Shown here piece by piece: positions 47,986-60,083 of a DNA stretch of 64,000 nucleotides. The notes under the pieces were generated by a model that saw only the letters and a list, made by a program, of their open reading frames with translations, made no database searches and was not told the origin of the DNA. This DNA is from Margaritifera margaritifera. Taxonomy: Eukaryota > Mollusca > Bivalvia > Unionida > Margaritiferidae. How positions within the stretch are numbered: the first letter of the stretch is position 1; every line of letters starts with the position of its first letter. The DNA is taken from positions 8,283,001-8,347,000 of the forward strand of contig JAQPZY010001688.1 of NCBI GenBank assembly GCA_029931535.1, given 5' to 3'. Position numbers and translations under genes: made by a program.

Positions 47986-48711
47986 TCAAGATCAAAATGA
48001 AGATCAAACTTTGTAAGAATGTTCTTTAGGTTATGCTGTACCAGAATTGTCTTTGGGGTAGTCCATAGCAACTAGGTGAAAAACTTACAAGTGATACTCA
48101 GTATCAGTACATGTATCCATTGTAAGCAAACACAAATGAATTTAACCTTCATCACTAGAATTACACACTCATAAAGGGCTAGAGTCAAACCCATCATTAT
48201 GTTTGCACTGGTTAATTTATCAAGATAGCAATTGTAACTGTCACAGTACATCTCTTCATTGACATCACTTGGCAATTACTGTATACCATGTCATTTGTAC
48301 TAATAAACACTGTCAGCACACTGTCCTGGAACACTACATATGCATTGAAAAATAAAAATCAACCAGAATGAAAGAGAAAAGAGAAAAATATGTGTGTTTT
48401 ATTGGAACGTGCAAGTTGACTTTGAATGTTATCACTGCAAATTTTGAAGAACAGTCTACAGATTAGCCAAGGGCAAAAACTTTTGAGTTGTCTGTGGTGT
48501 GTGATTTTAACAAGAAATTAGGCTGACCCAAGACCTAAATGTTATTGTGATGTCTGCACCATTTATGTATTGTAATCAGCTGGACACAAGCTGTTAATTA
48601 GCTTGTGTTATCATTTTGAAGGACCATTAAGTTCTCAACAGTTGTCAGAATAAAGCCAGCTAAGCCGCTGTAAGCACTTATTTAGGTTCTCCCAGAAACA
48701 CTTGCAAGCAT
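47986..48711. other. Unique sequence
   Basis: The first 80 bp continue the dispersed family of 45120 (tttgtaagaatgttctttag). Nothing else is seen. Confidence 0.45.
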
Positions 48712-49772
48712 CGATGTGAAAATGATTTGAGAATTTGCACATTTGAATAGTTGAGGGCATATCACGGAAACACTCACAAACATCACTGTGACAGTAGACT
48801 GACTGTTTGCACATTTGAATAGTTGAGGGCATATCATGGAAACACTCACAAACATCACTGTGACAGTAGATTGACTGTTTACACATTTGAATAGTTGAGG
48901 GCATATCACGGAAACACTCACAAACATCACTGTGACAGTAGATTGACTATTTGCACATTTGAATAGTTGAGGGCATATCACGGAAACACTCACAAACATC
49001 ACTGTGACAGTAGATTGACTATTTGCACATTTGAATATTTGAGGGCATATCATGGAAACACTCACAAACATCACTGTGACAGTAGATTGACTACTTGCAC
49101 ATTTGAATAGTTGAGGGCATATCATGGAAACACTCACAAACATCACTGTGACAGTAGATTGACTGTTTGCACATTTGAATATTTGAGGGCATATCATGGA
49201 AACACTCACAAACATCACTGACAGTAGATTGACTATTTGCACATTTGAATAGTTGAGGGCATATCATGGAAACACTCACAAACATCACTGTGACAGTAGA
49301 TTGACTGTTTCGACATTTGAATATTTGAGGGCATATCATGGAAACACTCACAAACATCACTGTGACAGTAGGTTGACTATTTGCACATTTGAATATTTGA
49401 GGGCATATCATGGAAACACTCACAAACATCACTGTGACAGTAGATTGACTATTAGCACATTTGAATAGTTGAGGGCATATCATGGAAACACTCACAAACA
49501 TCACTGTGACAGTAGATTGACTGTTTGCATATTTGAATAGTTGAAGTCATATCATGGAAACACTCACAAACATCACTGTGACAGTAGATTGACTGTTTGC
49601 ACATTTGAATATTTGAGGGCATATCACGGAAACACTCACAAACATCACTGTGACAGTAGATTGACTATTTGCACATTTGAATATTTGAGGGCATATCATG
49701 GAAACACTCACAAACATCACTGTGACAGTAGATTGACTGTTTGCACATTTGAATAGTTGAGGGCATATCACA
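48712..49772. repeat. Minisatellite, 72-bp unit
   Basis: About 14.5 units of cacatttgaatagttgaggg, then catatcatggaaacactcac, then aaacatcactgtgacagtagattgactgtttg. A few units have small deletions. Open frames on both strands follow from the multiple-of-three length. Confidence 0.96.
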
Positions 49773-50589
49773 ATTATTATGATTTCATTGAAACTGAATT
49801 AAAAGATAAAATATGAATTCAATTGACGAGACTTCTTTTAATCAGTATTAATTTCATACAGTGTTGCCACCAGTAGAAATTTTCATTGTCTTCTTTTCTT
49901 TACTTGGCCCCATGCCACAATTATTTTCCTTCTGTATGAAAAATCAGTGTATTGCACTTTTACCATAACTGATAGACCTCTATCGCTTTTTGTTACACAT
50001 TAAACCACCTTAGTTCAATAAGTCCTGAAAAGTTTCATAGTACATGTAGTTAGACTGGCTCATTTTTGTGTATTACTACTGTAAAGAAACTGATGTAGAT
50101 GAATTAACCATAAAACATCAGCATGACCTCCAAAACAGAGGACATTTTACATCATTGACATCATTATACATCTATTTTCATTGAACAACGGAACATTTGA
50201 CATCATTTTACATCTTACTATTTTCATTGAACAAAAACCAAATGCAACTTTCTGTACAATTTGATAAAGTTTACAGTCTACCCTTTCATAATTATTAAAA
50301 TAAGTAACTATACCAAATAAGTCAGTGGCAAACAGACCATGCATACAAGGCACTATTCTCTCAAAATATCTTTCCTGATTTTGGTCAACTTCAAAGGGGC
50401 TAAGGGAGGCAGTGTGAACGTGGCCTGAGGCCAGGGCTGTGAAAAGGCAGGGTGATTGTGGCCTGAAGCCACTTAAACAGTGCTTGTAAGCTCCAAGAAA
50501 TGTTATGTTGAATCAAAGTTGTATTTTGGGTAGGGGCAATTAAATCTTGTTTTGAAATGCTTCGTAGAAGTTCAGCTAGGTCATCAGTT
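49773..50589. other. Unique sequence
   Basis: It contains a short duplicate at about 50140-50240 (catcattttacatcttacta type) and nothing else supported. Confidence 0.45.
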
Positions 50590-50812
50590 ACCATATGTAC
50601 TTGCTTATAACTCGAGTCCAACTTCAAACTGCACAGACCCAGATCTGCCATTGCATAATGCACTGGCAGATCTGGGTCCATGCAGTTTCTCAGGAATAAT
50701 CAGTAAAACTAACAACATAGACTCTGATCTTCCAGCACATTATGCGGCAGCAGATTAAGGTTTATGTTGTTTGCAGTTGGACTTGACTTATCAGCAAGTA
50801 TAGATGGTATGT
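50590..50812 (+). mobile_element. Palindromic MITE, most complete copy
   Basis: The terminal inverted repeats of about 33 bp are taccatatgtacttgcttat at the left and, at the right, the complement of taccatctatacttgctgat. The target appears to be TA. Two internal hairpins follow each other: one with cagacccagatctgcc paired to ggcagatctgggtccatg, and one with aacaacatagactctgatct paired to agattaaggtttatgttg. The structure fits a non-autonomous TA-inserting DNA transposon of the Tc1/mariner-pogo group; that assignment is inference. Confidence 0.72.
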
Positions 50813-52540
50813 CATAAGTTTTAAATGTCTTTGAATTCTTGCACCTGTCAGGTGTTTGCTTATTTAGTCAGTAAAAATCTCTGTATTTATAATTACCAGC
50901 ATATCTATTGTTTTACATAAGTATTTTTCATTACAAGTAAGTGTTGTAAAAAGTCTATTACAGTAATCAGAAATTGTTGCATAAATTGTACAAATTTTAA
51001 TTGAGTATACATATCTTGTGCAATACATTATATCTTATTCTGTTACTGTTATGTTGTGCCATACATGTTTGTATCATTTTTCAAGATGCATGCTTGCTTG
51101 AACCTACAACTCCAGAGGTCAATGATTCTTGAAGTCAGGTTCAAATTTGGTATGAAATATATGGCTTAGCAGTTAACCTGTACAGGTGACACAATGAAAC
51201 AGATTTATAAGCTAGAACACTATAAATTCAATACATGTGTTACTATATTATAGTATAATTATGATATCAGTGAAATGCTGATCAAGTGTTGTAATTCTTG
51301 TAATATCTCCAGATGTCAGATTTTTATTGGTGTCAGTAATTTGCAAAGTGTTCAGTAAACAGAACTTAACAACAACTTGTTCAGCAAAATTTGATATGGT
51401 ATATAGGAAGATTAAACCAGCAAATTATTCTGTTGGATACAAAGCCAAGACTGGCACTAAGTTGATATATGTTTAAAACCTTAGTGGTGCTTTTTAGGGA
51501 TTCCTGTCATTAATTCAACTAATTTTGTGTAAAATCTATAAAAGTGTATATATATAGTCTGTCAAGCTAGGAGCTTTCAATATTTCTGGAATAGATAATG
51601 ATGTTTTGTGTTGGAAGAATTCAGAGACTTGTTCTAAGAGAGGAGTTATTTGGAGGTAATTGTTATACATTGTAAAATTAGATCAGTTTATTGCATAAAC
51701 CAGGTATTTCCCACCTGAGGTTTTTCATATAATGAAGAATGATTTGATCAGTTTGAATTTAATCCTTGGGACCCTCAGTAAAGTTGGGTTGACATTTGTG
51801 TTTTATATATATACATGTATATAGCTCCTGCTATTTTTCACAGATGAGAAGTCGAGGACTTCCTGTGTTGGAAATTGATTTCAACCAGCTGGGAAGTCCC
51901 ATTGCTATATTAATTGATAGCTGGATAGATACCATATAACCATATAACTCGTATTTTTGCATTGACACTGAGTCTTAAAAATGTTTTTGAATCTAGTCTC
52001 TCCATAAAAAAAAAAAAAATTCATACATACATGTTTCATCCACTACTGGCTCAATCCCATAATCCATAAATATTAACAGGTACAAATGAACTTGTCCATT
52101 TTTACTGATAATGTTACTAGTAAAAATTATCCCTTATAGAAATAGCTAGCTAGCTACCTAAGTAGTCAGCTAGATGCATACATAGATATAAAGGAGATAA
52201 TCAGTGCATTGTCATTGCTTTGTGTGTTGCTTTAAACAACTATCTTATTGCAGCAAAGAAATGCAAATTTTCCATATCATTGAACAATTGCACCTCACCT
52301 AAACATGTCATTTACAGGATAGACTGGTCTTTCTTTGGTTGGCACAATCTTTCATTAAATTCATTGATGTGTTGTTTGCACATTTTTCTGGTTTTAGCTT
52401 TGCTGGTAAGATACAAGAAGAGCTTACGCAGTGGTCCTGAGTCTGTCCCTGTCATCATCTGTTATCTGTTGTCCATCATTCAGCAGTGTTTCTTATCACT
52501 ACTGCTTCTGGCCATCTTGAAACTCTTGATATTGTTACTC
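50813..52540. other. Unique AT-rich sequence
   Basis: No supported gene. A good acceptor-like tract at 51820-51840 precedes atgagaagtcgaggacttcc, but the frame soon closes. Confidence 0.4.
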
Positions 52541-52664
52541 CTATTGAACAGATGGTAATATCAACATGGGTTTTCAGTACAAGACTTGTTATATTGTCTA
52601 CTTGGTCAATAATGATAATATTGCTGATCAGATTTCCAAGATGGCCATCTTGAAAATCTTGTTA
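52541..52664. repeat. Left part of a dispersed repeat split by the DIRS element
   Basis: It carries 'atcaacatgggttttcagta' and 'gatggccatcttgaaaatct'. It is the same family as 54591-55215 on the other side of the element. Confidence 0.6.
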
Positions 52665-52737
52665 AAGCTACTTTTAATAGCAGTAATACATACCTGCTAC
52701 CAATGCATTGCTTTTTTTTTACAGGATACCAAGGCCC

Positions 52738-52830
52738 CAGTCTAGGCTAAATATTCCCTTCTCCAATTAGTGGAGGCCAAGAATCGTAAAGAACATGATC
52801 CCAGTCTGAGTCCTTAGTCATGGTCAACAT
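52738..52830. repeat. Left inverted segment of the DIRS element
   Basis: The reverse complement reads tcagactgggatcatgttct, then ggcctccactaattggag, then agactggggcctt. It pairs with the same motifs at 54468-54560 in direct orientation. This fits the inverted terminal or internal complementary repeats of DIRS elements. Confidence 0.7.
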
Positions 52831-54467
52831 ACAGAATATCTTCCTCTTTTCCTTGGACTTTTATGCGAGTACACATGCATCAGGATGCTCAACAAATTTT
52901 GTGATGTCATTTACCATTTTTTCAGTCAAAACATATCCTTTTTTGGTGTTGTTTGAGTCTTTCTCTCCCTCATAACGGGTGTTATGGCCAAGACTTCATT
53001 GTTGGCGAGACTCGCCTTTACCTCTCTCTCCTAGGAACTCTGACTGCAACTACGGATCTAGTTCCTCTGGGGATACTTCACATGCACCCTCCAGTTCCTA
53101 TCTCAAACGACCTGGAAACTATGTAAGGACTGGCTATCAGCTCAGATTCCGCTGGAATCTAATTTTCATCACCACCTGAGCTGGTTGCTAGATTGGGATC
53201 GGTTCCTGACCAGAGTCCTGATTCACAGCCCTGAACCCCACTCCTTTCTGTACACAGACGCATCAGATTCAGGATGGGGTGCCTACCTGGATCCAGAAGG
53301 GGTAGTTCCGCAGGAACTGTGGTCTCGGGCAGAAGCGATCCATCACATGAACAAATTAGAAATGTGGGCACTTCCTAGCCATACAGGGGTGTGTCAACCT
53401 CATAAAGCATCATTGTGTTATTATCACCGCGGACAATATGTCAGTGGTAGGGCACCTCAGGCATCAAGGAGGCACACATGGTCAATCTCTTTGCGTGGAA
53501 GTCTGGAACCTCCTCCAGTGGGCAGTCTTGGAGGAAATCACTCTCAGAGTCTGCCATATTCTGGGCAAAAGGAATATCCTGGTGGATTGCCTGTCCACAG
53601 GCAGTCTGTCTTACACAACAATCCACAGATTCTAAACCTTCAAACTTAACCCATCTCAAATGATTGATCCACCAATACCAGTTTTTGTGCAAGGTTGCCA
53701 ACTGCATTGTCCAGGTTAGGAGGCAGTCCACTTCTAAAGTTTACAATGCAAAGTGGAGAATGTTCTGTAATTGGTGCTGGGGATGATCAAGATAGGCTCC
53801 TTTGCCAGTTAGGCCATTAGGGTTTAATTTGGCTTCCTCTGGAAGGAGAAATAATGATCAGAATCATTTCTCTAACCCTCTCAACAGTTCCTCTGATATT
53901 TTGGCAGCCACAATTTCAAGCTAGATTGTCCTCACTATAAAAAGAGCTTATCAGTTCCTCACTGAGTGGGATCTATCTTTCATGAGAATTAGAGCCCATG
54001 AGGTTACGGCTATTGCTGCATCTTGGGCCTACCTGAATCACTCCTCTTTGGATGATGTCATGGGGACCGCCTTCTGGCAATCTCATTCTACTTTTTCATC
54101 CTTTTACTTTCAATTTTTGGTGCACCAGAACAAAGGTATGTACTCATTGGGTCTGTGACAGTACAACATGTGGCCAAGCCAGCTACTAGCCTTCATTAGG
54201 ACACACTCCTAAAGTAAGACTAAGTGCAAATTTGTTACACCAGTTTTTGTTTTTGAGGCTATCAGCCTCCCTCCTAACTGCTAAATTCAGCAATGCAATA
54301 ATAGTAGGTTTTGTATTACTGGTATTAAAATGTAGTTTTTTGGGGGGAGGGGGATAAAAGTAATTTTATTTATGTAATACGTATCTGCTACTATTGTAGT
54401 GATTCCCTCCTCTCTCCCCGATCTGATGCCTTGTAGTCTCGGTCTAAGTCAAAAAAGGAACATATGA

Positions 54468-54560
54468 CTAAGGAATCAGACTGTGATCATGTTCTTTTAA
54501 ATTCTGGGCCTCCACTAATTGGAGGGGGTCATATTTAGCTTGGACTGTGGCCTAATTAAA
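54468..54560. repeat. Right inverted segment of the DIRS element
   Basis: It contains tcagactgtgatcatgttct, ggcctccactaattggag and ttggactgtggcct. It matches the reverse complement of 52738-52830 and the lone terminus at 7030-7345. Confidence 0.7.
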
Positions 54561-54590
54561 ATTAGTTTTACCCCTGAAAAAAAATTACAT

Positions 54591-55215
54591 TTTCTTGAGC
54601 AGATGGGATTTCACTAAAACAATTCTTCCAATATGTAGCTGGCCTTATTTAGAAATGGTGCTGATTGAACCTCACAAAATAGCCACAATGGGGACCTTCT
54701 TGAAAATCTTGTTATCAATATACCCCCAGATTGCCTGGTCATATCAACATGTGGTTTCCACTGAAACATTTCTTATGATATCTAGTTTTTCTGAAATGAA
54801 AACGGTGTTGAACCAACATCACAAACTGGCTGCTACTGTGGCCATCTTTAAAATCTTGTTATTGTTTCTCAGATAGTCATATTGACAAAGGGTTGTTACT
54901 GAAATACTTATTGCAATAAGCAGTTGGTCCTAAATGAAAATTGTGCCCATATGACCTCTCAATATGGCTACTTCTCCTGAATGGAAGGTTGTATCAACAT
55001 GGGATTTTCACATAAACACTGTAACAATATCATGCTGATCTGAACTCCAACATAGCCACCCTAATGGCTGTCAAAAAAATCTTGTCATCACTACATTTAG
55101 AGGAATTGTGGCATTGACATGATATTTACACTAAAACTCTTCCTGCAACATGCAGCTTATCATGATTGAAATGGTGCAGATCTTAACACCAGCATGTCCA
55201 TGCTATTGTGAACGA
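54591..55215. repeat. Dispersed repeat, ~165-bp units
   Basis: About four units with 'atttcactaaaacaattctt', 'tgctgattgaacctcacaaa' and 'ttcttgaaaatcttgttatc'. Confidence 0.68.
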
Positions 55216-55219
55216 GTTT

Positions 55220-56050
55220 AAAACCAGACCTATCAAAACTTGACTTTGAGGTCACGTTAAAGGTCACAGCTTGCATTTTTGTATGTCATGGAGCATATGA
55301 ACACAGTGAATTGTATACCGAGTTGTCCACCATCTACATTTACCAAACTTTGTGGATAGCTTGCACTTGGGATAAGGAAGAACCATATCAATTTTGGACT
55401 TTAAAGCTCAAAGGTCAAGGTCACTATCACTGAAAGAAGAAAAATGTTTTCTGCACAACAACTTGAGTTCTCCACTACAAATTTTGCGAATAGTTTGCAC
55501 TTGGGGTAAGGAAGAACCCTACTGAATTTAAAGTCAAAAGGTTAATAATCAAGATAACTTTGATTGAAAGAAGGAAATGGTTTCTGCACAATAACTTACA
55601 TTCTTCACAATCTACTGTTACCAAACTTTGTGAGTGGATTTCAACCCTATTGAGTTCAGGCTCTAAAGGTTCAAAGTCAAATTCACTGACTTAAAGAAGA
55701 AAAACGGTTTCCACAATAAAGTGAGTTCTCCATCATCTGCAGTTGCCAGTCTTTGTAGATGACTTGCACTTGGGGTGGGAATGACCCCTATTCATTTTGA
55801 GGGCAAAGGTTAAGGTCACTGTGACTAAAAAAATAAAAATGGTTTCTACACAATAACATTAGGTATACATCACCTACTCAAAAAAACTTTGTGGATGGCT
55901 TGAACTTGCAGTAAGGAAGAAGCCTATTGCTTTTTTGTGTCCAAAGGTCAAGGTCACTGTGACTTCATAAAGAAAAATGGTTTCAGCACAAAAATTTCAG
56001 TTTTCAAGATAGAGGACTATAAACACAGTGCAGGCGTAGAATGTGCCATT
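55220..56050. repeat. Dispersed 'aaaggtcaaggtcac' repeat
   Basis: Five to six units with 'ccaaactttgtggatagctt', 'gcacttgggataaggaagaa' and 'aaaggtcaaggtcactatca'. It is the same family as 17130 and 25560. Confidence 0.75.
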
Positions 56051-56079
56051 CACAGTACTGTTTTTATTTATTGTTTTTC

Positions 56080-56710
56080 ATTAAATAAGTTGATAGCATG
56101 CATGTATAGTGTTTAACAACACATCAGAACATTCATGACTATATACTACAAGTTCTGAGTAAATGTTATGAAGTAAAAGCAGTCAGCTTTCTGATATTGC
56201 TTTCAAGGTCAAAGGTCTTGACCATGTTTTATTGGCAATGGCTTGTGAACATGATGTCACAAACAAGTATGAATAGATTGTTTTTAGACCCAATTGGTAG
56301 ATACATCTGGAGAATATCTTGAATCATTCCAGTTAAATAATTTGGTATTTCTTTTTTTTTTAAATATTAACTATTAATTAAACCAAACTTAGCATATGGG
56401 TATATCCTGACAGAATCTGAGATGTACTCAGTGATCTTCTATTCACAATATCATTTCAATCTCAATGTCAAAGGTCATGATAAAGACTTCTGTACTGCAC
56501 TTATCTTGTGAATATATTAATTTAAACATACAAGAAAATATTTTTGTTACCAAATTTGGTATGTTGGAGTTTCTCAGGAATATACAAGATAGCTTCAGTA
56601 CTCAGCAGTTAAAGAGAATAAAGGGTGGATAGAAATTGACTTCTCATGAATTTGTGCAAATTCTTTTCATCCATTACAGCATCAGTCCATTTGTGGGACT
56701 TTTGTTGAGC
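56080..56710. repeat. Dispersed repeat, copy 2
   Basis: It is homologous to 20650-21360, sharing gatacatctggagaatatct, caaaggtcatgataaagact and the end gcatcagtccatttgtggga. Confidence 0.7.
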
Positions 56711-56749
56711 TTATGTAACAATCAAAGTCAGCTGACTTTGACTAGCTGT

Positions 56750-57110
56750 TCCATCAGACCAAACATTGTTATAAAAGCCATGTGATGAATGGTTATTTAG
56801 ACCAAACATTGTTATAAAAGCCATGTGGCAAATGGTTATTTAGACCAAACATTGTTATAAAAGCCATGTGATGAATGGTTATTTAGACCAAACATTGTTA
56901 TAAAAGCCATGTGGCAAATGGTGATGAATGGTTATTTAGACCAAACATTGTTATAAAAGACATGTGATGAATGGTTATTTAGACCAAACATTGTTATAAA
57001 AGCCATGTGGCAAATGGTTATTTAGACCAAACATTGTTATAAAAGCCATGTGATGAATGGTTATTTAGACCAAACATTGTTATAAAAGTCATGTGGCAAA
57101 TGGTTATTTG
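56750..57110. repeat. Minisatellite, 43-bp unit with dimeric higher order
   Basis: Eight to nine units of ggttatttagaccaaacatt followed by gttataaaagccatgtg and then, alternately, atgaat or gcaaat. The strict alternation makes an 86-bp dimer the amplified unit. One hybrid junction (gcaaatggtgatgaatggtt) is at about 56910. Confidence 0.94.
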
Positions 57111-57404
57111 CTGTGCATATGAAACAAGTTAGAGATATTTGAGCCATTATACAATACAGAGAATAAGAGATATTTAAAAAGACTGTCTGCTCTTGAATAT
57201 GAGCAATAAACAATTCCTGTATTATCTTTTAACACCAATTTTGAGTGAAATAAACTAGATGTTGAAAAACATTGTGATGACAATTAGGCCTGCAATTCTC
57301 AGTGTACAAATACCAAATCTGACCATGACTGGGATTTCCCAAGGTAATATTTTTTTATGCCATCTTGTACCAAGATTTAGATGTATATAACATCCTGCTG
57401 TCCC
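57111..57404. other. Unique sequence
   Basis: Nothing seen. Confidence 0.5.
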
Positions 57405-57536
57405 TGTATGTATGTATGTATGTATGTATGTATGTATGTATGTATGTATGTATGTATGTATGTATGTATGTATGTATGTATGTATGTCTTTCTCTCTCTC
57501 TATATATATATATATATATGCACACACACACACACA

Positions 57537-57583
<47 letters not shown>
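57405..57583. repeat. Compound microsatellite
   Basis: (TATG)n at 57405-57487 runs into a short (TC)n, then (TA)n, then (CA)n to 57583. The apparent open frames on both strands are repeat peptides. Confidence 0.97.
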
Positions 57584-57585
<2 letters not shown>

Positions 57586-57784
57586 TGCATACAGTACTAT
57601 TTTGTTATAAAACTGTCTGCAGGAGACGTGGAACATTCTGCCTGTTACAAGACCACCTTAAGATGAATTATATTATACAGAAAATGTTACTATTACAAAT
57701 GAAAATGGGATCCATGAACATACCAGCCTTATAACAAGAAATGTGTTATAATGAAGGGCCCAATATTGAGGAACTGATATATAT

Positions 57785-58670
57785 GCAGTGAAACCCGCTG
57801 TCAAAACTCAACCGTCAGTATACCGGAATCCCCTCAAGATCAAGACATTTTTTGGGCCAGAATTTTCTTTTCTAAAATATCATTTTTTTCCCCCAGTAAA
57901 CTGAAACCCCTCTACTCAGAAAACTGAAACAAATTTAAATCCCAAATTTCAATTTTACGCTTTACAAAAAAAAAAAAAATCAAAACTCACTTCAAACTTG
58001 GAAATGTATTTTAGCTGCAAAATTATTGAAACATACTGGACCAGATTATTTATGGTTAGCAAATGCTGTAGTAGGCTTATCGATGAGAAGATGACTCAAG
58101 GGCGCACGAGGTTAAAACAATGCTTGACAGGTGTGCCAACACAGATTAGGGCTGACAATAGGCTTATTCGAAGTCTTTACACCATACAAAAAGAGCCAGC
58201 TTTTAAGATAAATTAAATATTAACTAAACACTTGTAGATAAGCTATTTAAGAAAGATTATGTTTATCTGCTTATTATCTAATTGTTATTGATGCTATTCA
58301 TTTGTATAAATGATTCATCAAATTATTTTTTTTTGTTTTTTGGTTTTTTAAAATTAAATCCAAGGCTTTTTTAACCAGACATGCAGCCTCACTTTTGATG
58401 CTTTGCCGACAAAGACTGGCAAAACAGTATTCTATCAGTCAGATTCACTCTATTGATTTCCAAAGGAGAAAAATTGTTACAAGCGTATATTTAAGTAGCA
58501 TAAAATTCATTTGTCTTCACTTCCATGTCAAGATGTCAGAATGACCCAGCTAAGTATCGTAGGATTGAAGTATCCTTACAGGATAAAGTCAGTCTGATCA
58601 AAGAGTGTGAATCTGTGCCAAAACCAGCATTGAAGAAACCAGGAGAAGAATTTGGTATAGGAACATTATG
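57785..58670 (+). mobile_element. Decayed pogo/Tigger-like DNA transposon
   Basis: A terminal-repeat-like start, cagtgaaacccgctgtcaaa, with ttttttgggcc after it resembles Tigger ends. At 58552-58662 a 37-codon frame reads KYRRIEVSLQDKVSLIKECE, then a basic linker, then EEFGIG. This fits the N-terminal CENP-B/Psq DNA-binding domain of Tigger transposases, and a stop follows shortly after. The DDE catalytic region is missing. The right end is not defined. Confidence 0.55.
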
Positions 58671-59384
58671 AATTTGTACACAGTATTAAACAATATAGAT
58701 TATCATTCATAATTCTAATGGACATATAGTAAAGTTACAAAAGTATCTCATTCCATAAATGTTTCTTGAAATGAGGACTGTATTTCTATGTGGAACAACT
58801 GTATTTATTCATGTGACTGGATGTGATTTTTGGAAGGAACATATGTTGTTCAGCTAATTTTTCATTGAATGATAAAAAACAAACAATAAACAAACAGTTT
58901 TCTTAATTTGTGCACTCTTAGACACACACATACACAGATGTTCTCAAATAATTACATTCTCTCCCTTTTTCTCATCACATAAGCACATACAAAAAGACAT
59001 ATTTTTTTCACATATGCAAACCCTCAGTAAACCAAAACCTCTCAAAACCAAAACTTAACTTTGTTTTTTGGTCACTTACAATCGCAATCTCCCTGAATGT
59101 AATGTGATCACATGAATCTAATATTGCACAGATTTGCTCAAAAAAACTTATTTCTAACACCTAATGTGTCATTCTTCCTCTTTTCAGTCATTCCAAGTCT
59201 AATATTTTGAAAGAATTACTATTTTCAGAGCTGATCTTGACCCTGTTTGAGTCTTTATCACAGCTGACATTGTCACAGTGTTTGAACCTTGTCTATACTG
59301 TAAATGTTTAATTGTTGCTCTCACAAGACCATTACTTTTTTTAAAACAAACTGTCGTATGTATATATTGATGTTTATTATCAGA
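58671..59384. other. Unique AT-rich sequence
   Basis: Apart from the Tigger-like end at 59024, no feature is seen. Confidence 0.45.
59024..59080 (+). repeat. Second Tigger-like terminal repeat
   Basis: The stretch cagtaaaccaaaacctctca, followed by an ttttttggtcac-type sequence, resembles the start at 57787 in the same orientation. It suggests a second, nearly lost insertion. The evidence is short. Confidence 0.3.
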
Positions 59385-59975
59385 GCACAGTGACAAAGGT
59401 GTCTCTAACATTACACATTGACAGATACAAAGTTGTCTCTAACATTACACATTGGCAGACCAAGGTGTATCTAACATTACACACAGATACAAAGTTGTCT
59501 CTAACATTACACATTGACAGATACAAAGTTGTCTCTAACATTACACATTGGCAGACCAAGATGTCTCTAACATTACACACAGATACAAAGTTGTCTCTAA
59601 CATTACACATTGACAGATACAAAGTTGTCTCTAACATTACACTTTGGCAGACCAAGGTGTCTCTAACATTACACACAGATACAAAGTTGTCTCTAACATT
59701 ACACATTGGCAGATATTAAGTTGTCTCTAAGATTGCAAATTAGCAGATACAAAGGTGTCTCTAATTACACATTACCAGATACTAAGGTGTCTCTAACATT
59801 ACACATTGGCAGATACAGAGGTATCTCTAACATTACACATTAGCAGATACAAAGGTGTCTCAAAGATTACACATTGGCAGATACTAAGGTGTGTCTAACA
59901 TTACACATTAGCAGATACCAAGGTGTCTCTAACATTACACATTAGCAGATACTAAGGTGTCTCTAAGATTACACA
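59385..59975. repeat. Minisatellite, about 34-bp unit
   Basis: About 17 units of ggtgtctctaacattacaca followed by ttggcagatacaaa. In the left half three unit types recur in a fixed order (period about 97 bp). Confidence 0.94.
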
Positions 59976-60083
59976 GTTTTCCAGCTGTGCAAGGTGCATT
60001 GTAGCAAGAAAGGTTATTTATTCAGAAAAATATTTTCTTACTGTCAATACCTATCAAATATTAACATCTTGGTCTTTAATTAG

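Larger units (their letters stand above)
52665..54590 (+). mobile_element. Internally deleted DIRS-like retroelement with inverted end segments
   Basis: Degenerate frames read, in order: an RT tail (LLGTLTATTDLVPLGILHMH, about 53025-53100), an RNase H domain (FLYTDASDSGWGAYL near 53250, WSRAEAIHHMNKLEMWA, and ADNMSVVGHLRHQGG after a frameshift near 53400, ending ILGKRNILVDCL), and a tyrosine recombinase C-terminus (RAHEVTAIAASWAYLN near 53990, then FSSFYF). This RT-RNase H-recombinase order is diagnostic of DIRS elements. The sequence at 52738-52830 is the reverse complement of 54468-54560 over roughly 90 bp. Gag and most of RT are missing. The recombinase HxxR motif reads HEVT, so the copy is dead. 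The flanking 165-bp repeat family is split by the insertion. Confidence 0.8.

Noticed and set aside
48635..49771. Minus-strand frames of up to 186 codons and a plus-strand frame with a 24-residue period
   Set aside because: Translation of the 72-bp minisatellite in several frames; nothing outside the array looks coding.
51841..51910. Exon after a good pyrimidine tract, starting atgagaagtcgaggacttcc
   Set aside because: In phase 1 it closes at TGA after ten codons; in the other frame no good donor exists.
57255..57734. Frames rich in Cys-Val, Tyr-Ile, Thr-His
   Set aside because: Peptides of the (TATG)n, (TA)n and (CA)n microsatellites.
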